From Bacteroidales bacterium (GTDB lineage Bacteria > Bacteroidota > Bacteroidia > Bacteroidales > G3-4614): a stretch of DNA of 44,198 nucleotides. Below the pieces are notes generated by a model. It ran no database searches, was not told where the DNA came from, and saw only the letters and a list, made by a program, of their open reading frames with translations. Location: the NCBI GenBank assembly GCA_017521245.1, contig JAFXDI010000019.1:1-44198 (forward strand), written 5' to 3'. Of this stretch, positions 34,158 through 43,173 are shown in pieces. A program made the translations under genes and the position numbers. The first letter of the stretch is position 1, and the number at the start of each line of letters is the position of its first letter.

Positions 34158-34407
34158 AACAAACGAGCGAAAATGTGGTATTTAAGAGGATTTATTTTTT
34201 AAGCAAGTAGTAAGTTGAACAATTATTTTATAATTACAATTACAAAATATGACTTTTTGTCAGTTAGCCAACTTGCAAATTTTCAACGAGTTTTGCAAAA
34301 TCAACAACACACAACCATCTGTAAATCACCAAGAAACGGACATTTTGTCATATAAAACCCTATGGCATTTTGTTTGTTGTTATTGTTATAAAGAACATTT
34401 GTTAATG

Positions 34408-34414
34408 AAAGGAG
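34408..34414 (+). promoter_or_regulatory. Strong Shine-Dalgarno of clpB
   Basis: AAAGGAG nine nt before the clpB ATG. It is noteworthy because almost every other start in the window lacks such a sequence; the only other one is hsp20 (40107-40115). Confidence 0.75.
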
Positions 34415-34423
34415 ATTATAGTT

Positions 34424-37012
34424 ATGAATTTAAACAACTTTACAATTAAATCGCAAGAGGCCATTCAAAAGGCCGTAGAGATTGCTAACAGAAACAGCAA
34501 TCAATCTATTGAAACACTTCACTTGCTCAAAGGTGTTATGGAGGTTGATGGCTCCGTTGCCGAATTCCTCTTTAACAAATTGGGAGCAAACGTAAACCAA
34601 CTTACATACTCTATTAATAGAGAGATTGAGATGCTACCTAAGGTTAGCGGTGGCGAACCTTATTTAAGCAGAGAGAGCAATGAGGTTTTAACTAAAGCCG
34701 AAGATTACTCTAATAAGTGCGGCGACCAGTTTGTTGCTATGGAGAGCATTATTATGGCTCTACTATTGGTAAAAAACAAGGTTTCTCAGCTTTTAAAGGA
34801 TGCCGGTGTTTCCGAAAAGGGGTTGGGCAGTGCCATTGATGAACTCCGCAAAGGCAAGAAGGTTAACGATGCAAGTGCCGAACAGACCTACAATGCTCTA
34901 TCGAAATATGCCATAAACTTGAACGAACGTGCAAGAGATGGTAAGTTAGACCCCGTTATTGGCAGAGATGATGAGATTAGACGTGTTCTGCAAATATTAA
35001 GCCGTAGGACTAAAAACAATCCTATTCTTATTGGAGAGCCGGGTACTGGTAAGACTGCTATTGCTGAAGGTCTTGCCCACAGAATTGTCAGAGGTGATGT
35101 ACCAGAGAACCTTAAACGTAAAGAGTTATTCTCGTTAGATATGGGTGCCTTGGTGGCAGGTGCTAAATATAAAGGTGAATTTGAGGAGCGTTTAAAAGCG
35201 GTTGTTAATGAAGTTATTCATGCCGATGGAGAGATTATCCTATTCATAGATGAGATTCATACTCTTGTTGGTGCCGGTAAGGGCGAAGGGGCAATGGATG
35301 CCGCAAACATTCTAAAACCTGCATTGGCTCGCGGAGAACTTCGTTCAATTGGAGCAACTACTCTTGATGAGTATCAAAAATATTTTGAGAAGGATAAGGC
35401 TCTTGAGAGACGTTTCCAAATTGTGATGGTTGATGAACCTGATGAGGCTGACTCAATTTCAATATTGAGAGGATTAAAGGAGAGATACGAAAACCACCAC
35501 AAGGTTAGAATTAAAGATGAGGCTATTATTGCTGCTGTTCAATTGTCATCTCGCTATATCTCGGATCGTTTCTTACCTGACAAAGCCATAGACCTTATGG
35601 ATGAGGCGGCTGCAAAACTTCGCTTGGAGGTGGATTCTGTTCCCGAAGATATTGATGAGATAAGCCGTAAGATTATGCAACTTGAGATTGAGCGTGAGGC
35701 TATCAAACGTGAAAACGACAAGGCTAAACTGGAGCAACTAAACCGCTCTATTGCCAACCTCAAAGAGGAAGAGAAACAATATAGTGCAAAGTGGGTATCG
35801 GAAAAAGAGCTTGTTAACAAGATTCAACAAAACAAGATTGATATTGAAAACCTTAAATATGAGGCAGAGAGGGCAGAACGCGAGGGTGATTATGGCAAGG
35901 TTGCAGAGATTAGATATGCTAAGATTGTTGGTAAAGAGAAAGAGATTGCCGATATTCAGGAGCATTTAAAAACTCTACAAGGCGACAATGCTATGATTAA
36001 AGAGGAGGTTACTGCCGATGATATAGCAGAGGTTGTATCACGTTGGACCGGCATACCTGTTACCAAGATGCTACAAAGCGAACGCGAGAAACTTCTTAAT
36101 CTTGAAGAAGAGTTACACAAACGTGTTGTTGGTCAGCACGAGGCTATTGTTGCTGTTTCTGACGCCGTAAGACGAAACAGAGCAGGGTTGAGTGACCCCA
36201 AACGCCCCATTGGCTCATTTATATTCTTAGGCACTACCGGTGTTGGTAAAACTGAACTTGCAAAGGCTCTTGCTGAGTATCTTTTTGATGATGAGAATAT
36301 GATGACTCGTATTGATATGAGTGAGTATCAAGAGAAATTCAGTGTTACCCGTTTGATTGGTTCGCCTCCAGGATATGTTGGTTACGATGAGGGTGGTCAA
36401 CTTACCGAAGCAATCAGAAGGAAACCATATTCTGTTGTTCTTTTTGATGAGATTGAGAAGGCTCACCCCGATGTTTTCAACACTCTTTTACAGGTGCTTG
36501 ATGATGGTCGTCTGACCGACAATAAAGGACGCTTGGTAAACTTTAAGAACACTATTATTATAATGACCTCTAATATAGGTTCTTCACTTATTCGTGAAAA
36601 CTTTGAGCGTATTAACGACAATAACCGCGAGGAGATTATTGAGAAGAGCAAAAACGAGGTTATGGAGTTGTTGAAACAGAGTGTTCGCCCCGAGTTCTTG
36701 AATCGTATTGATGACATTATTATGTTTGCTCCGCTTAACGAGAGTGAAATTGGAGAGATTGTCTCAATTCAATTGAACAGCGTTAAGAAGTTATTGGCAC
36801 AAAACGGTATTACTCTGAACTTTACCGACAAGGCTGTTAAGTTTATTGCCCACGAGGGTTACGACCCCCAATTTGGAGCAAGACCTGTTAAGAGAGTTAT
36901 CCATAGAGATGTACTTAACCACCTCTCTAAAGAACTTCTTGCTCAAAAGGTTGATAAGAGCAAACCTATTGTAATTGATGCTGACGAAGATGGTTTAGTT
37001 TTTGGAAACTAA
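34424..37012 (+). CDS. clpB: Disaggregating chaperone ClpB
   Basis: Hexameric AAA+ disaggregase that works with DnaK/DnaJ/GrpE to rescue heat-aggregated proteins. The 862-aa protein has the double N-terminal repeat (1-145), the first AAA+ module with Walker A GEPGTGKT (about 203-210) and Walker [15 protein letters not shown], the coiled-coil M domain (about 395-525) that distinguishes ClpB from ClpA/C, and the second module with [14 protein letters not shown] (about 604) and [16 protein letters not shown]. The sensor/arginine-finger region ([13 protein letters not shown]) is intact. A strong Shine-Dalgarno sequence precedes it, and a clean terminator follows at 37073-37096. The promoter was not recognised. 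Confidence 0.97.
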   Translation: MNLNNFTIKSQEAIQKAVEIANRNSNQSIETLHLLKGVMEVDGSVAEFLFNKLGANVNQLTYSINREIEMLPKVSGGEPYLSRESNEVLTKAEDYSNKCGDQFVAMESIIMALLLVKNKVSQLLKDAGVSEKGLGSAIDELRKGKKVNDASAEQTYNALSKYAINLNERARDGKLDPVIGRDDEIRRVLQILSRRTKNNPILIGEPGTGKTAIAEGLAHRIVRGDVPENLKRKELFSLDMGALVAGAKYKGEFEERLKAVVNEVIHADGEIILFIDEIHTLVGAGKGEGAMDAANILKPALARGELRSIGATTLDEYQKYFEKDKALERRFQIVMVDEPDEADSISILRGLKERYENHHKVRIKDEAIIAAVQLSSRYISDRFLPDKAIDLMDEAAAKLRLEVDSVPEDIDEISRKIMQLEIEREAIKRENDKAKLEQLNRSIANLKEEEKQYSAKWVSEKELVNKIQQNKIDIENLKYEAERAEREGDYGKVAEIRYAKIVGKEKEIADIQEHLKTLQGDNAMIKEEVTADDIAEVVSRWTGIPVTKMLQSEREKLLNLEEELHKRVVGQHEAIVAVSDAVRRNRAGLSDPKRPIGSFIFLGTTGVGKTELAKALAEYLFDDENMMTRIDMSEYQEKFSVTRLIGSPPGYVGYDEGGQLTEAIRRKPYSVVLFDEIEKAHPDVFNTLLQVLDDGRLTDNKGRLVNFKNTIIIMTSNIGSSLIRENFERINDNNREEIIEKSKNEVMELLKQSVRPEFLNRIDDIIMFAPLNESEIGEIVSIQLNSVKKLLAQNGITLNFTDKAVKFIAHEGYDPQFGARPVKRVIHRDVLNHLSKELLAQKVDKSKPIVIDADEDGLVFGN

Positions 37013-37017
37013 AATAA

Positions 37018-37072
37018 GAGTTGTTAGTTGTCTGCTGCATAAACTCAACCGCCCCTATGGGGTAGTTGTTAG
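37018..37072. repeat. Dispersed intergenic repeat, family B
   Basis: Third copy: GAGTTGTTAGTTGTC, CTCAACCGCCCCTATGGGGT, AGTTGTTAG, placed between the clpB stop and its terminator. Confidence 0.65.
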
Positions 37073-37096
37073 AAAGGGAGAGTATTCTCCCTTTTT
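37073..37096 (+). terminator. Rho-independent terminator of clpB
   Basis: Perfect stem AAAGGGAGA (37073-37081) with TCTCCCTTT (37086-37094), a GTAT loop and a T run to 37096. Confidence 0.88.
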
Positions 37097-37180
37097 ATTA
37101 GACTAATAGTACTAATTGAACTAACAAGTAGATTGCTCTTTACAATTACTCTTATATGAGTAAAACCATACATACAAAAA

Positions 37181-37206
37181 TAGCCTCGCATTTATATGCA
37201 AGGCTA
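37181..37206 (-). terminator. Terminator of rpmE2
   Basis: TAGCCT-C-GCAT (37181-37191) pairs with ATGC-A-AGGCTA (37196-37206). On the minus strand the stem is followed by TTTTTG. It lies 22 bp downstream of the L31 stop. Confidence 0.78.
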
Positions 37207-37228
37207 CTTTTATATTGTGTTATAACAA

Positions 37229-37486
37229 TTATTTCTTCTTCGCAAATTTTGCGTAACGGCTCATAAACTTATCAACGCGACCTGCTGTATCGACAAGTTT
37301 TTGTTTTCCTGTGAAGAATGGGTGTGAAGTATTGGTAATCTCAAGTTTTACCAAAGGATAAGTTACACCATCAACCTCAATTGTCTCTTTTGTTGCTACT
37401 GTTGAACGTGTGATGAAAATCTCCTCGTTCGACATATCTTTGAAAACAACCTCGCGGTAATTTTCGGGGTGAAGTCCTTTTTTCAT
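37229..37486 (-). CDS. rpmE2: Ribosomal protein bL31, type B (zinc-free)
   Basis: An 85-aa protein of the large ribosomal subunit. [20 protein letters not shown] and the C-terminal [25 protein letters not shown] are the L31 signatures. The four zinc-binding cysteines of type A L31 are absent, and the insertion in the middle ([21 protein letters not shown]) marks type B. In many bacteria type B replaces type A under zinc limitation; in Bacteroidota it is often the only copy, so zinc regulation should not be assumed. It is monocistronic with its own terminator and divergent from the phosphatase gene. Confidence 0.95.
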   Translation of the reverse strand: MKKGLHPENYREVVFKDMSNEEIFITRSTVATKETIEVDGVTYPLVKLEITNTSHPFFTGKQKLVDTAGRVDKFMSRYAKFAKKK

Positions 37487-37660
37487 TGTTATATATCTTT
37501 TTAATTGTTTCCGAAATTAGTAGCACGTTGGTAGCGTGCGTATATATAGTTCTCTCGTAATGGCACGCAAAGGTACTCATAATTTTTTATTTAGCAAAAA
37601 GTTTATTACTCTTTTTTTTATAATAATGTTTTTATCTTTTATTCTCTCAAAAAAATGTAG

Positions 37661-37668
37661 TATCTTCG
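37661..37668 (+). promoter_or_regulatory. -7 box ahead of the CpsB-like gene
   Basis: TATCTTCG, a one-base variant of TAnnTTTG, lies 27 bp before ATG 37695. No clear TTTG stands 19-21 nt further upstream. Its position argues against translation starting at 37536. Confidence 0.4.
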
Positions 37669-37694
37669 CATTAGTTTTTAAGAGAGAGTTGATA

Positions 37695-38441
37695 ATGTTA
37701 CTAAGTTTCTTTAAAAGTAAGAAAAAGAGAGAGCCTCAACCGCTTTTTTACTCTACAGATATTCATTCTCATGTTCTTCCCGGCATTGATGACGGCTCAC
37801 CTAATACCGATGTTTCTATTGAGCTTTTAAAGGCTATGAAGAGTTGGGGTGTTGAATCGATTGTTGCTACTCCTCATATTGTTGAAGAGAATTTTGAGAA
37901 TACTCCTCAAACTATAAAAAATGCCTACGATAAACTTAATACTCGTATGCTTGATTTGGGCGTGAAGATGAATGTTCGTTACTCGGCAGAGTATAGAATT
38001 GATGATAGGTTTAGAAAGATGCTTGAAGAAAATAACATTATTGTTATGCCTAATAACTATCTGCTTATTGAGAACTCTTTTGTTCAACCTCCTATTGACT
38101 TAAAGAATATTATATACGAATTGCAACTTAGAGATATTAAGCCTATTCTTGCTCACCCTGAACGTTACGGGTACTATCAACGCAAGAGGGAGATTTATGA
38201 AACTCTGTTTCACTCAGGTTGTGAGTTTCAGATTAATCTTCTGTCTCTTACAGGTTACTATGGCGACAGAGAGAAAGAGACTGCTCTATGGTTGGCAAAT
38301 AAAGGTTATGTTTCGTTTGTTGGTAGCGACCTTCACCACTTTGGGCATGTTGAGGTTATTAATAGATTTTTATCTTCAAAAGAGTATCCTGCCATTGCAG
38401 AGAAACTTGCTCACTCCATTAAAAACGACCAACTTTTATAG
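37695..38441 (+). CDS. CpsB/CapC-type tyrosine-protein phosphatase (PHP family)
   Basis: A 248-aa manganese-dependent phosphatase of the PHP fold that dephosphorylates bacterial tyrosine kinases controlling capsule or exopolysaccharide export. Metal-site motifs are DIHSHVLPGIDDG (about 21-33), ATPHI, the central PILAHPERY and the C-terminal GSDLHHFGH. The frame is open from 37536 and would add 53 hydrophobic and basic residues, but a -7 box at 37661-37668 and the family's usual N-terminus favour ATG 37695. It is followed after 34 nt by a GT2 glycosyltransferase, which fits a surface-polysaccharide role. No cognate kinase is in the window. Confidence 0.9.
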   Translation: MLLSFFKSKKKREPQPLFYSTDIHSHVLPGIDDGSPNTDVSIELLKAMKSWGVESIVATPHIVEENFENTPQTIKNAYDKLNTRMLDLGVKMNVRYSAEYRIDDRFRKMLEENNIIVMPNNYLLIENSFVQPPIDLKNIIYELQLRDIKPILAHPERYGYYQRKREIYETLFHSGCEFQINLLSLTGYYGDREKETALWLANKGYVSFVGSDLHHFGHVEVINRFLSSKEYPAIAEKLAHSIKNDQLL

Positions 38442-38475
38442 TAGTTTTTCAAATTGTTTACATTAGAGAACTGGA

Positions 38476-39663
38476 ATGTTTATATACAACTTTTTTATTG
38501 AGAATTTTTCGGTAACTGAACTATACGGTTTGGGCTCATTTGCCTTAATATGGTTGGTTCAGCTTATATTCTATATTGCAATTTTTGCAAAACCAAACAG
38601 GTATGCAAACAAGAGCAAAAGAGGTAAAATATGGCATAGTGCCGCAAAACCAAATGTTTCGGTTATTGTTTATTGCAGTGAAAATTTTACTGATGCAGAA
38701 CGTAATATTACTTCGTTTTTAAATCAGAATTACCCAAACTTTGAGATTGTGGTTGTTAACGATGGAGATGATAGCGATTTAAAAGACACGATAACTCTTC
38801 TGAAAGAGAGATATCCCAACCTTAGTTATACATACGTTCCGCAAGGGGCTCACTCATTGAGCAGAAAGAAACTTGCTCTTACCGTTGCTATTAAAGCCGC
38901 AAAATATGATATTGTTGGTTTTACCGATGCTTTTTGCCGACCTGTATCAGACAAGTGGTTGTCAACTATGGTAAGGAATTTTATTACCGATATAGACATT
39001 GTTATTGGCAATAGTTTTGAAAAAGGGGATAAACGTGCCAAATGGAGTTATAGATTTTACAGACTATTCTTTAAACTTAAATATTTTAGTTTCGCCATTA
39101 TGCACCGAGCATATATGGGTGAGGGTACTAATATGTTTATCAGAAAAGAGCTATTCTTCAACAATAGAGGCTTCTCAAATAATCTCTCAATTCAGTATGG
39201 CGAGGATGATATTTTCGCCAACGAGATTATGACCAAAGATAATTGCAGAGTGGAACTTGCTGAAGAGGCTCAAATTGAGAATACTCTTTACGATATTGAC
39301 GGAGATTTGCGAGAGATGCGTTTAAGACGCTCTTTTACTGACAAGATTCTTAAAACTTCGGCTCACTTTGTTTTTGGTGTAGAGAGGATCTGTACCATCC
39401 TGTTTTACGCTTGCTTTGTGGCGTTGATTATTTGGGGCAGTATTACAAACATATTGCTTATTGCTTTTGCTACATCTATGTTCTTGATAAGATATTTATC
39501 TCAAAGTATTGTTATAAACAAAGCCTCAAAAACATTAAAAGGTGATGTTAATGGTTTTGAGACTATGTTCTACGATTTTATTCGCCCCATAGAGAACATT
39601 CGCTTTGCAATTTTAGGCAAGAGTAGTTCATACCGAAACTACACTTGGCGAATAAGACGTTAA
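38476..39663 (+). CDS. Membrane-bound family 2 glycosyltransferase
   Basis: A 395-aa inner-membrane GT-A enzyme. An N-terminal helix (about 15-38) precedes the catalytic domain, which begins PNVSVIVYCSENFTDAERNITSFLNQNYPNFEIVVVND (about 58-95). DXD-type elements follow, with FTDAF at about 148 and YGEDDIF near 240. Two or three helices close the protein (about 300-345), followed by a basic tail. The acceptor is unknown; extracellular polysaccharide is the natural guess given the CpsB-like phosphatase 34 nt upstream. It converges on hsp20 with only 8 bp between stops and no visible hairpin. Confidence 0.88.
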   Translation: MFIYNFFIENFSVTELYGLGSFALIWLVQLIFYIAIFAKPNRYANKSKRGKIWHSAAKPNVSVIVYCSENFTDAERNITSFLNQNYPNFEIVVVNDGDDSDLKDTITLLKERYPNLSYTYVPQGAHSLSRKKLALTVAIKAAKYDIVGFTDAFCRPVSDKWLSTMVRNFITDIDIVIGNSFEKGDKRAKWSYRFYRLFFKLKYFSFAIMHRAYMGEGTNMFIRKELFFNNRGFSNNLSIQYGEDDIFANEIMTKDNCRVELAEEAQIENTLYDIDGDLREMRLRRSFTDKILKTSAHFVFGVERICTILFYACFVALIIWGSITNILLIAFATSMFLIRYLSQSIVINKASKTLKGDVNGFETMFYDFIRPIENIRFAILGKSSSYRNYTWRIRR

Positions 39664-39671
39664 TAAAATCA

Positions 39672-40100
39672 TTATTTTATATCTATTCTTTTGGGTTCTT
39701 TTGGTGCAGGTAGTGCCTTCTTGGGGATTACAATCTTTAGTATTCCATGCTTTTGCGTTGCCTCAATTTTATCGGCCTCGATATTATCGGGCAGTGCCAA
39801 TGTTTGGCGGAATTGTGAATACGAGAACTCTCGGCGAAGGTATTTGCCTTTTTTGTCTTTCTCATCACTCTCCTCTTTTTTCTCTACTGTTATCTCAAGA
39901 TAATTATCTTCGTTTATATTTACGCAGATATCATCCTTACATACACCCGGTGCTGCAATTTGCACCTCATACTCCTTATCGTTTTCGATAATGTTTACCG
40001 CTGGTGTTGATGTGTTTTTTGCTCGTTCAATCCACTCATTACCAAAAAAGTCGTGAAAAATTGTAGGCAGCCAGTTCTGCCCTTTTTTTACAGGCATCAT
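39672..40100 (-). CDS. Small heat-shock protein Hsp20
   Basis: A 142-aa holdase chaperone that binds unfolding proteins for later rescue by DnaK/ClpB. After a short N-terminal arm (NWLPTIFHDFF) comes the alpha-crystallin domain (about 28-120: STPAVNIIENDKEYEVQIAAPG, then YLRREFSYSQFRQTLALPDNI and KHGILKIVIPK). The tail PKEPKRIDIK carries the IxI motif that drives oligomerisation. The frame extends 17 codons upstream, but a perfect Shine-Dalgarno (40107-40115) fixes the start at 40100 (MMPVKKGQ). With clpB and grpE-dnaJ, it adds to the proteostasis genes in this window. Confidence 0.95.
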   Translation of the reverse strand: MMPVKKGQNWLPTIFHDFFGNEWIERAKNTSTPAVNIIENDKEYEVQIAAPGVCKDDICVNINEDNYLEITVEKKEESDEKDKKGKYLRREFSYSQFRQTLALPDNIEADKIEATQKHGILKIVIPKKALPAPKEPKRIDIK

Positions 40101-40106
40101 AATTTG

Positions 40107-40115
40107 TCCTCCTTT
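40107..40115 (-). promoter_or_regulatory. Perfect Shine-Dalgarno of hsp20
   Basis: On the minus strand AAAGGAGGA, six nt before ATG 40100: full complementarity to the usual 16S anti-SD. It decides the start codon and is one of only two strong SD sequences in the window. Confidence 0.85.
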
Positions 40116-40250
40116 AAAAATTAAACATAAAATAAAGAGAAATAACCTCATCTCTTTGGGTTACTCCTCTTTATAACACTTATGTAGTGGGATATGTTTA
40201 ATTGCTGTATGCTATCAGTTGTTAGTTTTATATAACAAATTATTTAAAAA

Positions 40251-40697
40251 TTACCTCTCCACTGCTACATCGTAGCGGATAAGTTCGTAGGTTATTTTAA
40301 ATGGATACCCCTCTAACTTAGGATTTTGGTCGGGCGACTTATGGTAGTAGTAGCGTTTGCCTTTATCAAAACTTACAACCTCAAACTGCTTTGTTGTTTG
40401 TGGTAGCAACTCGCCAGAGAGAGTTACATCGCGATAATCCAACATTTCATCGTTTGTTGTTTTATAAAAGACTCTCAATTTTATTAGTGTTATTGTGTGA
40501 TTTGTATTATTGCGAACTATATAGAGTTCATTTTTATCTTTTAGGCGTTTTTCAAATCCGAGAATATCAATAGACTCCTCAAACGTACAACTTCGCGAAT
40601 AGATTACACTATCTTGTTGTGCCTCCTCACCCCACGCCGTTCCACTAAACAGAACAATAACAATGAGAAGTAATATATTTTTTATATTGGCTTTCAT
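40251..40697 (-). CDS. Secreted hypothetical protein
   Basis: A 148-aa protein starting MKANIKNILLLIVIVLFSG, with signal peptidase cleavage likely after TAWG or GEE. The mature part is about 125 residues, mostly beta (ELYIVRNNTNHTITLIKLRVFYKT, DVTLSGELLPQTTKQFEVVSFD), and ends in a basic segment. I do not recognise a family; the pattern NNTNHTITLIKLRVFYK with LPQTTKQFEV resembles small immunoglobulin-like periplasmic proteins. The frame extends to a TTG at 40721, but that codon lies in the -7 box, so ATG 40697 is used. It shares a divergent promoter region with the NamZ-like gene. Confidence 0.7.
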   Translation of the reverse strand: MKANIKNILLLIVIVLFSGTAWGEEAQQDSVIYSRSCTFEESIDILGFEKRLKDKNELYIVRNNTNHTITLIKLRVFYKTTNDEMLDYRDVTLSGELLPQTTKQFEVVSFDKGKRYYYHKSPDQNPKLEGYPFKITYELIRYDVAVER

Positions 40698-40718
40698 ATA
40701 ATCAATGTTTATTTTTTG

Positions 40719-40750
40719 CAATTTTAGTTATTTTTTTTGTTACTGACAAA
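40719..40750 (-). promoter_or_regulatory. Promoter of the secreted hypothetical gene
   Basis: TTTG (40747-40750), 20 nt, TAAAATTG (40719-40726) on the minus strand. It overlaps the opposite promoter at 40736-40766, so the two genes probably compete for RNA polymerase. Confidence 0.6.
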
Positions 40751-40766
40751 GGTTTGTTTAACTTTG
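40736..40766 (+). promoter_or_regulatory. Promoter of the NamZ-like gene
   Basis: TTTG (40736-40739), 19 nt, TAACTTTG (40759-40766): a consensus Bacteroidota promoter, with the start near 40773 and a leader of about 27 nt. Confidence 0.72.
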
Positions 40767-40799
40767 TTGTAAACAAAAGAATAATCTCACAAAAAGAAG

Positions 40800-41957
40800 A
40801 TGAAACGACTTATAATATTTATATTTCTCTTACCATTTGTTTTTGCCAATGCAAAGGTTAAATGTGGTGCCGATAAGATTGATGAGATTTTAGAGATCAC
40901 TCAAAATAAGAGGGTGGCTCTTATTGTTAATCAGACTTCAGTTACTGAGTGCGGTACTCACTTGGTTGATACCCTTAAAGCGAGAGGAGTGAATATTAAA
41001 ACTATTTTTGCTCCCGAGCATGGTTTTAGAGGTACTGCCGATGCCGGAGAAAGTGTTAAGGATGGTATTGATACTCGTAGTGGCGTAAAGATTGTTTCTC
41101 TGTATGGGAAAAACAAAAAACCGAGTGCCGAGCAGTTGTCTGATATTGATATAATCATCTTTGATATTCAGGATGTTGGTGCAAGGTTTTATACTTATAT
41201 CTCTACTATGTTTTATGCTATGCAATCGGCAACTGAACACGGTAAAGAGTTTGTTGTTTTAGACCGCCCAAACCCCAACGACTTTGTTGATGGTGCGGTT
41301 ATGGATATGAATTTAAAATCGTTTGTAGGTACTCTCCCCTTACCTATTATGCACGGACTTACAGTTGCTGAACTTGCTCTTATGATTAAGGGCGAGAACT
41401 GGGGAGAGTGCAACGATATAGATTTAAAAGTTATAGCGGTTGATGGGTGGAGACACGGAGAGAGTTACGAACTTAAGATTAAGCCTTCGCCTAATTTACC
41501 AAACGGAAGAAGTATAAATCTTTATCCTTCGTTGTGTCTGTTTGAGGGTACAAAAATAAGTGTGGGCAGAGGCACTTATTCCCCCTTTCAGATGATTGGA
41601 GCTCCCGATAAAAACTTAGGAGATTTTACCTTTACCCCTGCCCCTCTTGAAGGGTTTGATAAAAATCCTCTTCACAAAGGGCAACTATGTTATGGTATTG
41701 ACCTAAGAGAGGGAGAAGAGGTGCTAGGTTTCACTCTTAAATATTTGATTGATATGTATAACAACTACTCAAATAAGGAGAATTTCTTTAACAGCAACAA
41801 CTTTTTTGAGAAGTTATCGGGCGATGCTCAACTACGCTCTGATATTATCAACGGCAAAACTGAAGAGGAGATTAAGAGTCGTTGGAAAACTCAACTTGAT
41901 ATTTACAAAAAGTTACGACTTATATATTTAATATACCCCGATAATAGGTATTTGTAA
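40800..41957 (+). CDS. Exo-beta-N-acetylmuramidase, NamZ/DUF1343 family
   Basis: DUF1343 proteins were shown in Bacillus and Tannerella to be exo-acting N-acetylmuramidases (NamZ, GH171) that release MurNAc from peptidoglycan fragments. The 385-aa protein has a signal peptide (about 1-19, ANA), then KRVALIVNQTSVT, IFAPEHGFRGTADAG, IVSLYGKNKKPS, DIIIFDIQDVGARFYTYISTM, VVLDRPNPN, LPLPIMHGLTVAEL and NLYPSLCLFEGTKISVGRGT: an essentially complete set of family blocks. It is likely periplasmic or lipid-independent secreted, acting in wall recycling or scavenging. No MurNAc kinase or MurQ gene is nearby. The promoter at 40736-40766 belongs to it. Confidence 0.87.
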   Translation: MKRLIIFIFLLPFVFANAKVKCGADKIDEILEITQNKRVALIVNQTSVTECGTHLVDTLKARGVNIKTIFAPEHGFRGTADAGESVKDGIDTRSGVKIVSLYGKNKKPSAEQLSDIDIIIFDIQDVGARFYTYISTMFYAMQSATEHGKEFVVLDRPNPNDFVDGAVMDMNLKSFVGTLPLPIMHGLTVAELALMIKGENWGECNDIDLKVIAVDGWRHGESYELKIKPSPNLPNGRSINLYPSLCLFEGTKISVGRGTYSPFQMIGAPDKNLGDFTFTPAPLEGFDKNPLHKGQLCYGIDLREGEEVLGFTLKYLIDMYNNYSNKENFFNSNNFFEKLSGDAQLRSDIINGKTEEEIKSRWKTQLDIYKKLRLIYLIYPDNRYL

Positions 41958-42035
41958 CATTTTATAGCAAAACTTATTGAAGTTTTTAGTATATTCGCAG
42001 AATATTTTTACAGATAACGTTTAGAATTTCATTAT

Positions 42036-43067
42036 ATGGCACTTATAATACCAAGAAACTATAAACTTAAACTGCTTCCCGAAACTACTGAGGAGGCTAT
42101 TAAAACATTAAAGGTTTCGTTTCAAGATAAACTTAAAAAGAAACTTAATCTTCGCCGTGTAACAGCACCATTGTTTGTATTGTCAGGAACAGGTATTAAC
42201 GATGACCTGAGTGGTAAAGAGGCTCCAGTATCGTTTAACATCAAGTGTATGGGCAAACGTGCAGAGGTTGTTCACTCTCTTGCTAAATGGAAACGTATGA
42301 AGTTAGGCGCATACGGTATCTCTCCCGGTTATGGTATATACACCGATATGAACGCTATTCGTTGCGATGAGGATTTGGATAACCTACACTCTTTGTACGT
42401 TGACCAATGGGACTGGGAGCAAGTTATTACCGAAAAGGAGCGTAACCTTGACTACCTTAAAGAGGTTGTAAATAAGCTATACTCTATTATTAAAGAGTTG
42501 GAGATGGAGGTTTACGAGAGTTTCCCTCATATCACTCCTTTCTTACCTGAGAATATTACATTCATAAACTCGGAAGAGTTATTACAACTATACCCCGACT
42601 GCACTCCAAAAGAGCGTGAGGCAAAAATCACAAAGAAATATGGGGCTGTATTTATTATCGGTATAGGATCTAACCTATCAAACGGAGAGCCTCACGATGG
42701 ACGTGCTCCTGATTACGATGATTGGGTTACTATCAATAGCGATGGTTACAGAGGTTTGAACGGAGATATTATGTTATGGAATCCTATTTTGGATATTCCT
42801 TTTGAACTCTCATCAATGGGTATTAGAGTTGATAAGGTTGCTCTTAAAAGTCAATTAGAGATTAAGGGTTGCCCAGAACGTGCTGGGTTGAGTTTCCACA
42901 AAATGCTTTTGAACGATGAACTTCCTCTATCTATTGGTGGTGGTATTGGTCAATCTCGTTTGTGTATGTATCTTCTTCAAAAAGCTCATATTGGAGAGGT
43001 TCAAGCAAGTATCTGGCCCGAAGAGCAAATTGAAGAGTGCTTAAAGCATAATATTCAATTGTTGTAG
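42036..43067 (+). CDS. asnA: Aspartate-ammonia ligase (asparagine synthetase A)
   Basis: Makes asparagine from aspartate, ammonia and ATP. The 343-aa protein is a class II aminoacyl-tRNA-synthetase-like enzyme: FVLSGTGINDDLSGKEAPVSF (about 47-67), VVHSLAKWKRMKL (about 79-91), IYTDMNAIRCDEDLDNLHSLYVDQWDWEQ (about 106-134), and the C-terminal GGGIGQSRLCMYLLQKAHIGEVQASIWP (about 301-328, class II motif 3). Length is typical. A TATATTCG -7-like box lies at 41991-41998. A strong bidirectional terminator follows at 43097. It is monocistronic and depends on free ammonia, unlike AsnB. Confidence 0.96.
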   Translation: MALIIPRNYKLKLLPETTEEAIKTLKVSFQDKLKKKLNLRRVTAPLFVLSGTGINDDLSGKEAPVSFNIKCMGKRAEVVHSLAKWKRMKLGAYGISPGYGIYTDMNAIRCDEDLDNLHSLYVDQWDWEQVITEKERNLDYLKEVVNKLYSIIKELEMEVYESFPHITPFLPENITFINSEELLQLYPDCTPKEREAKITKKYGAVFIIGIGSNLSNGEPHDGRAPDYDDWVTINSDGYRGLNGDIMLWNPILDIPFELSSMGIRVDKVALKSQLEIKGCPERAGLSFHKMLLNDELPLSIGGGIGQSRLCMYLLQKAHIGEVQASIWPEEQIEECLKHNIQLL

Positions 43068-43096
43068 CATAATAGTTAAAAGCCAATATAACAAAA

Positions 43097-43130
43097 AAAA
43101 TCTTGCCCCGAAGGGTAAGATTTTTTTTAT
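43097..43130 (+). terminator. Bidirectional terminator after asnA
   Basis: AAAATCTT-G-CCC (43097-43108) pairs with GGG-T-AAGATTTT (43113-43124) around CGAA. A run of T follows on the plus side, and the run of A before the stem serves as the T run for the converging outer-membrane gene. Confidence 0.85.
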
Positions 43131-43173
43131 TTATTTGTAGTAGTAAAGCTACTTTTGGTCCTCGAAAGGTGTA

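Noticed and set aside
34249..34449. 66-codon frame overlapping the clpB start
   Set aside because: It uses a different frame, overlaps the clpB Shine-Dalgarno and start, and its translation shows no recognisable pattern.
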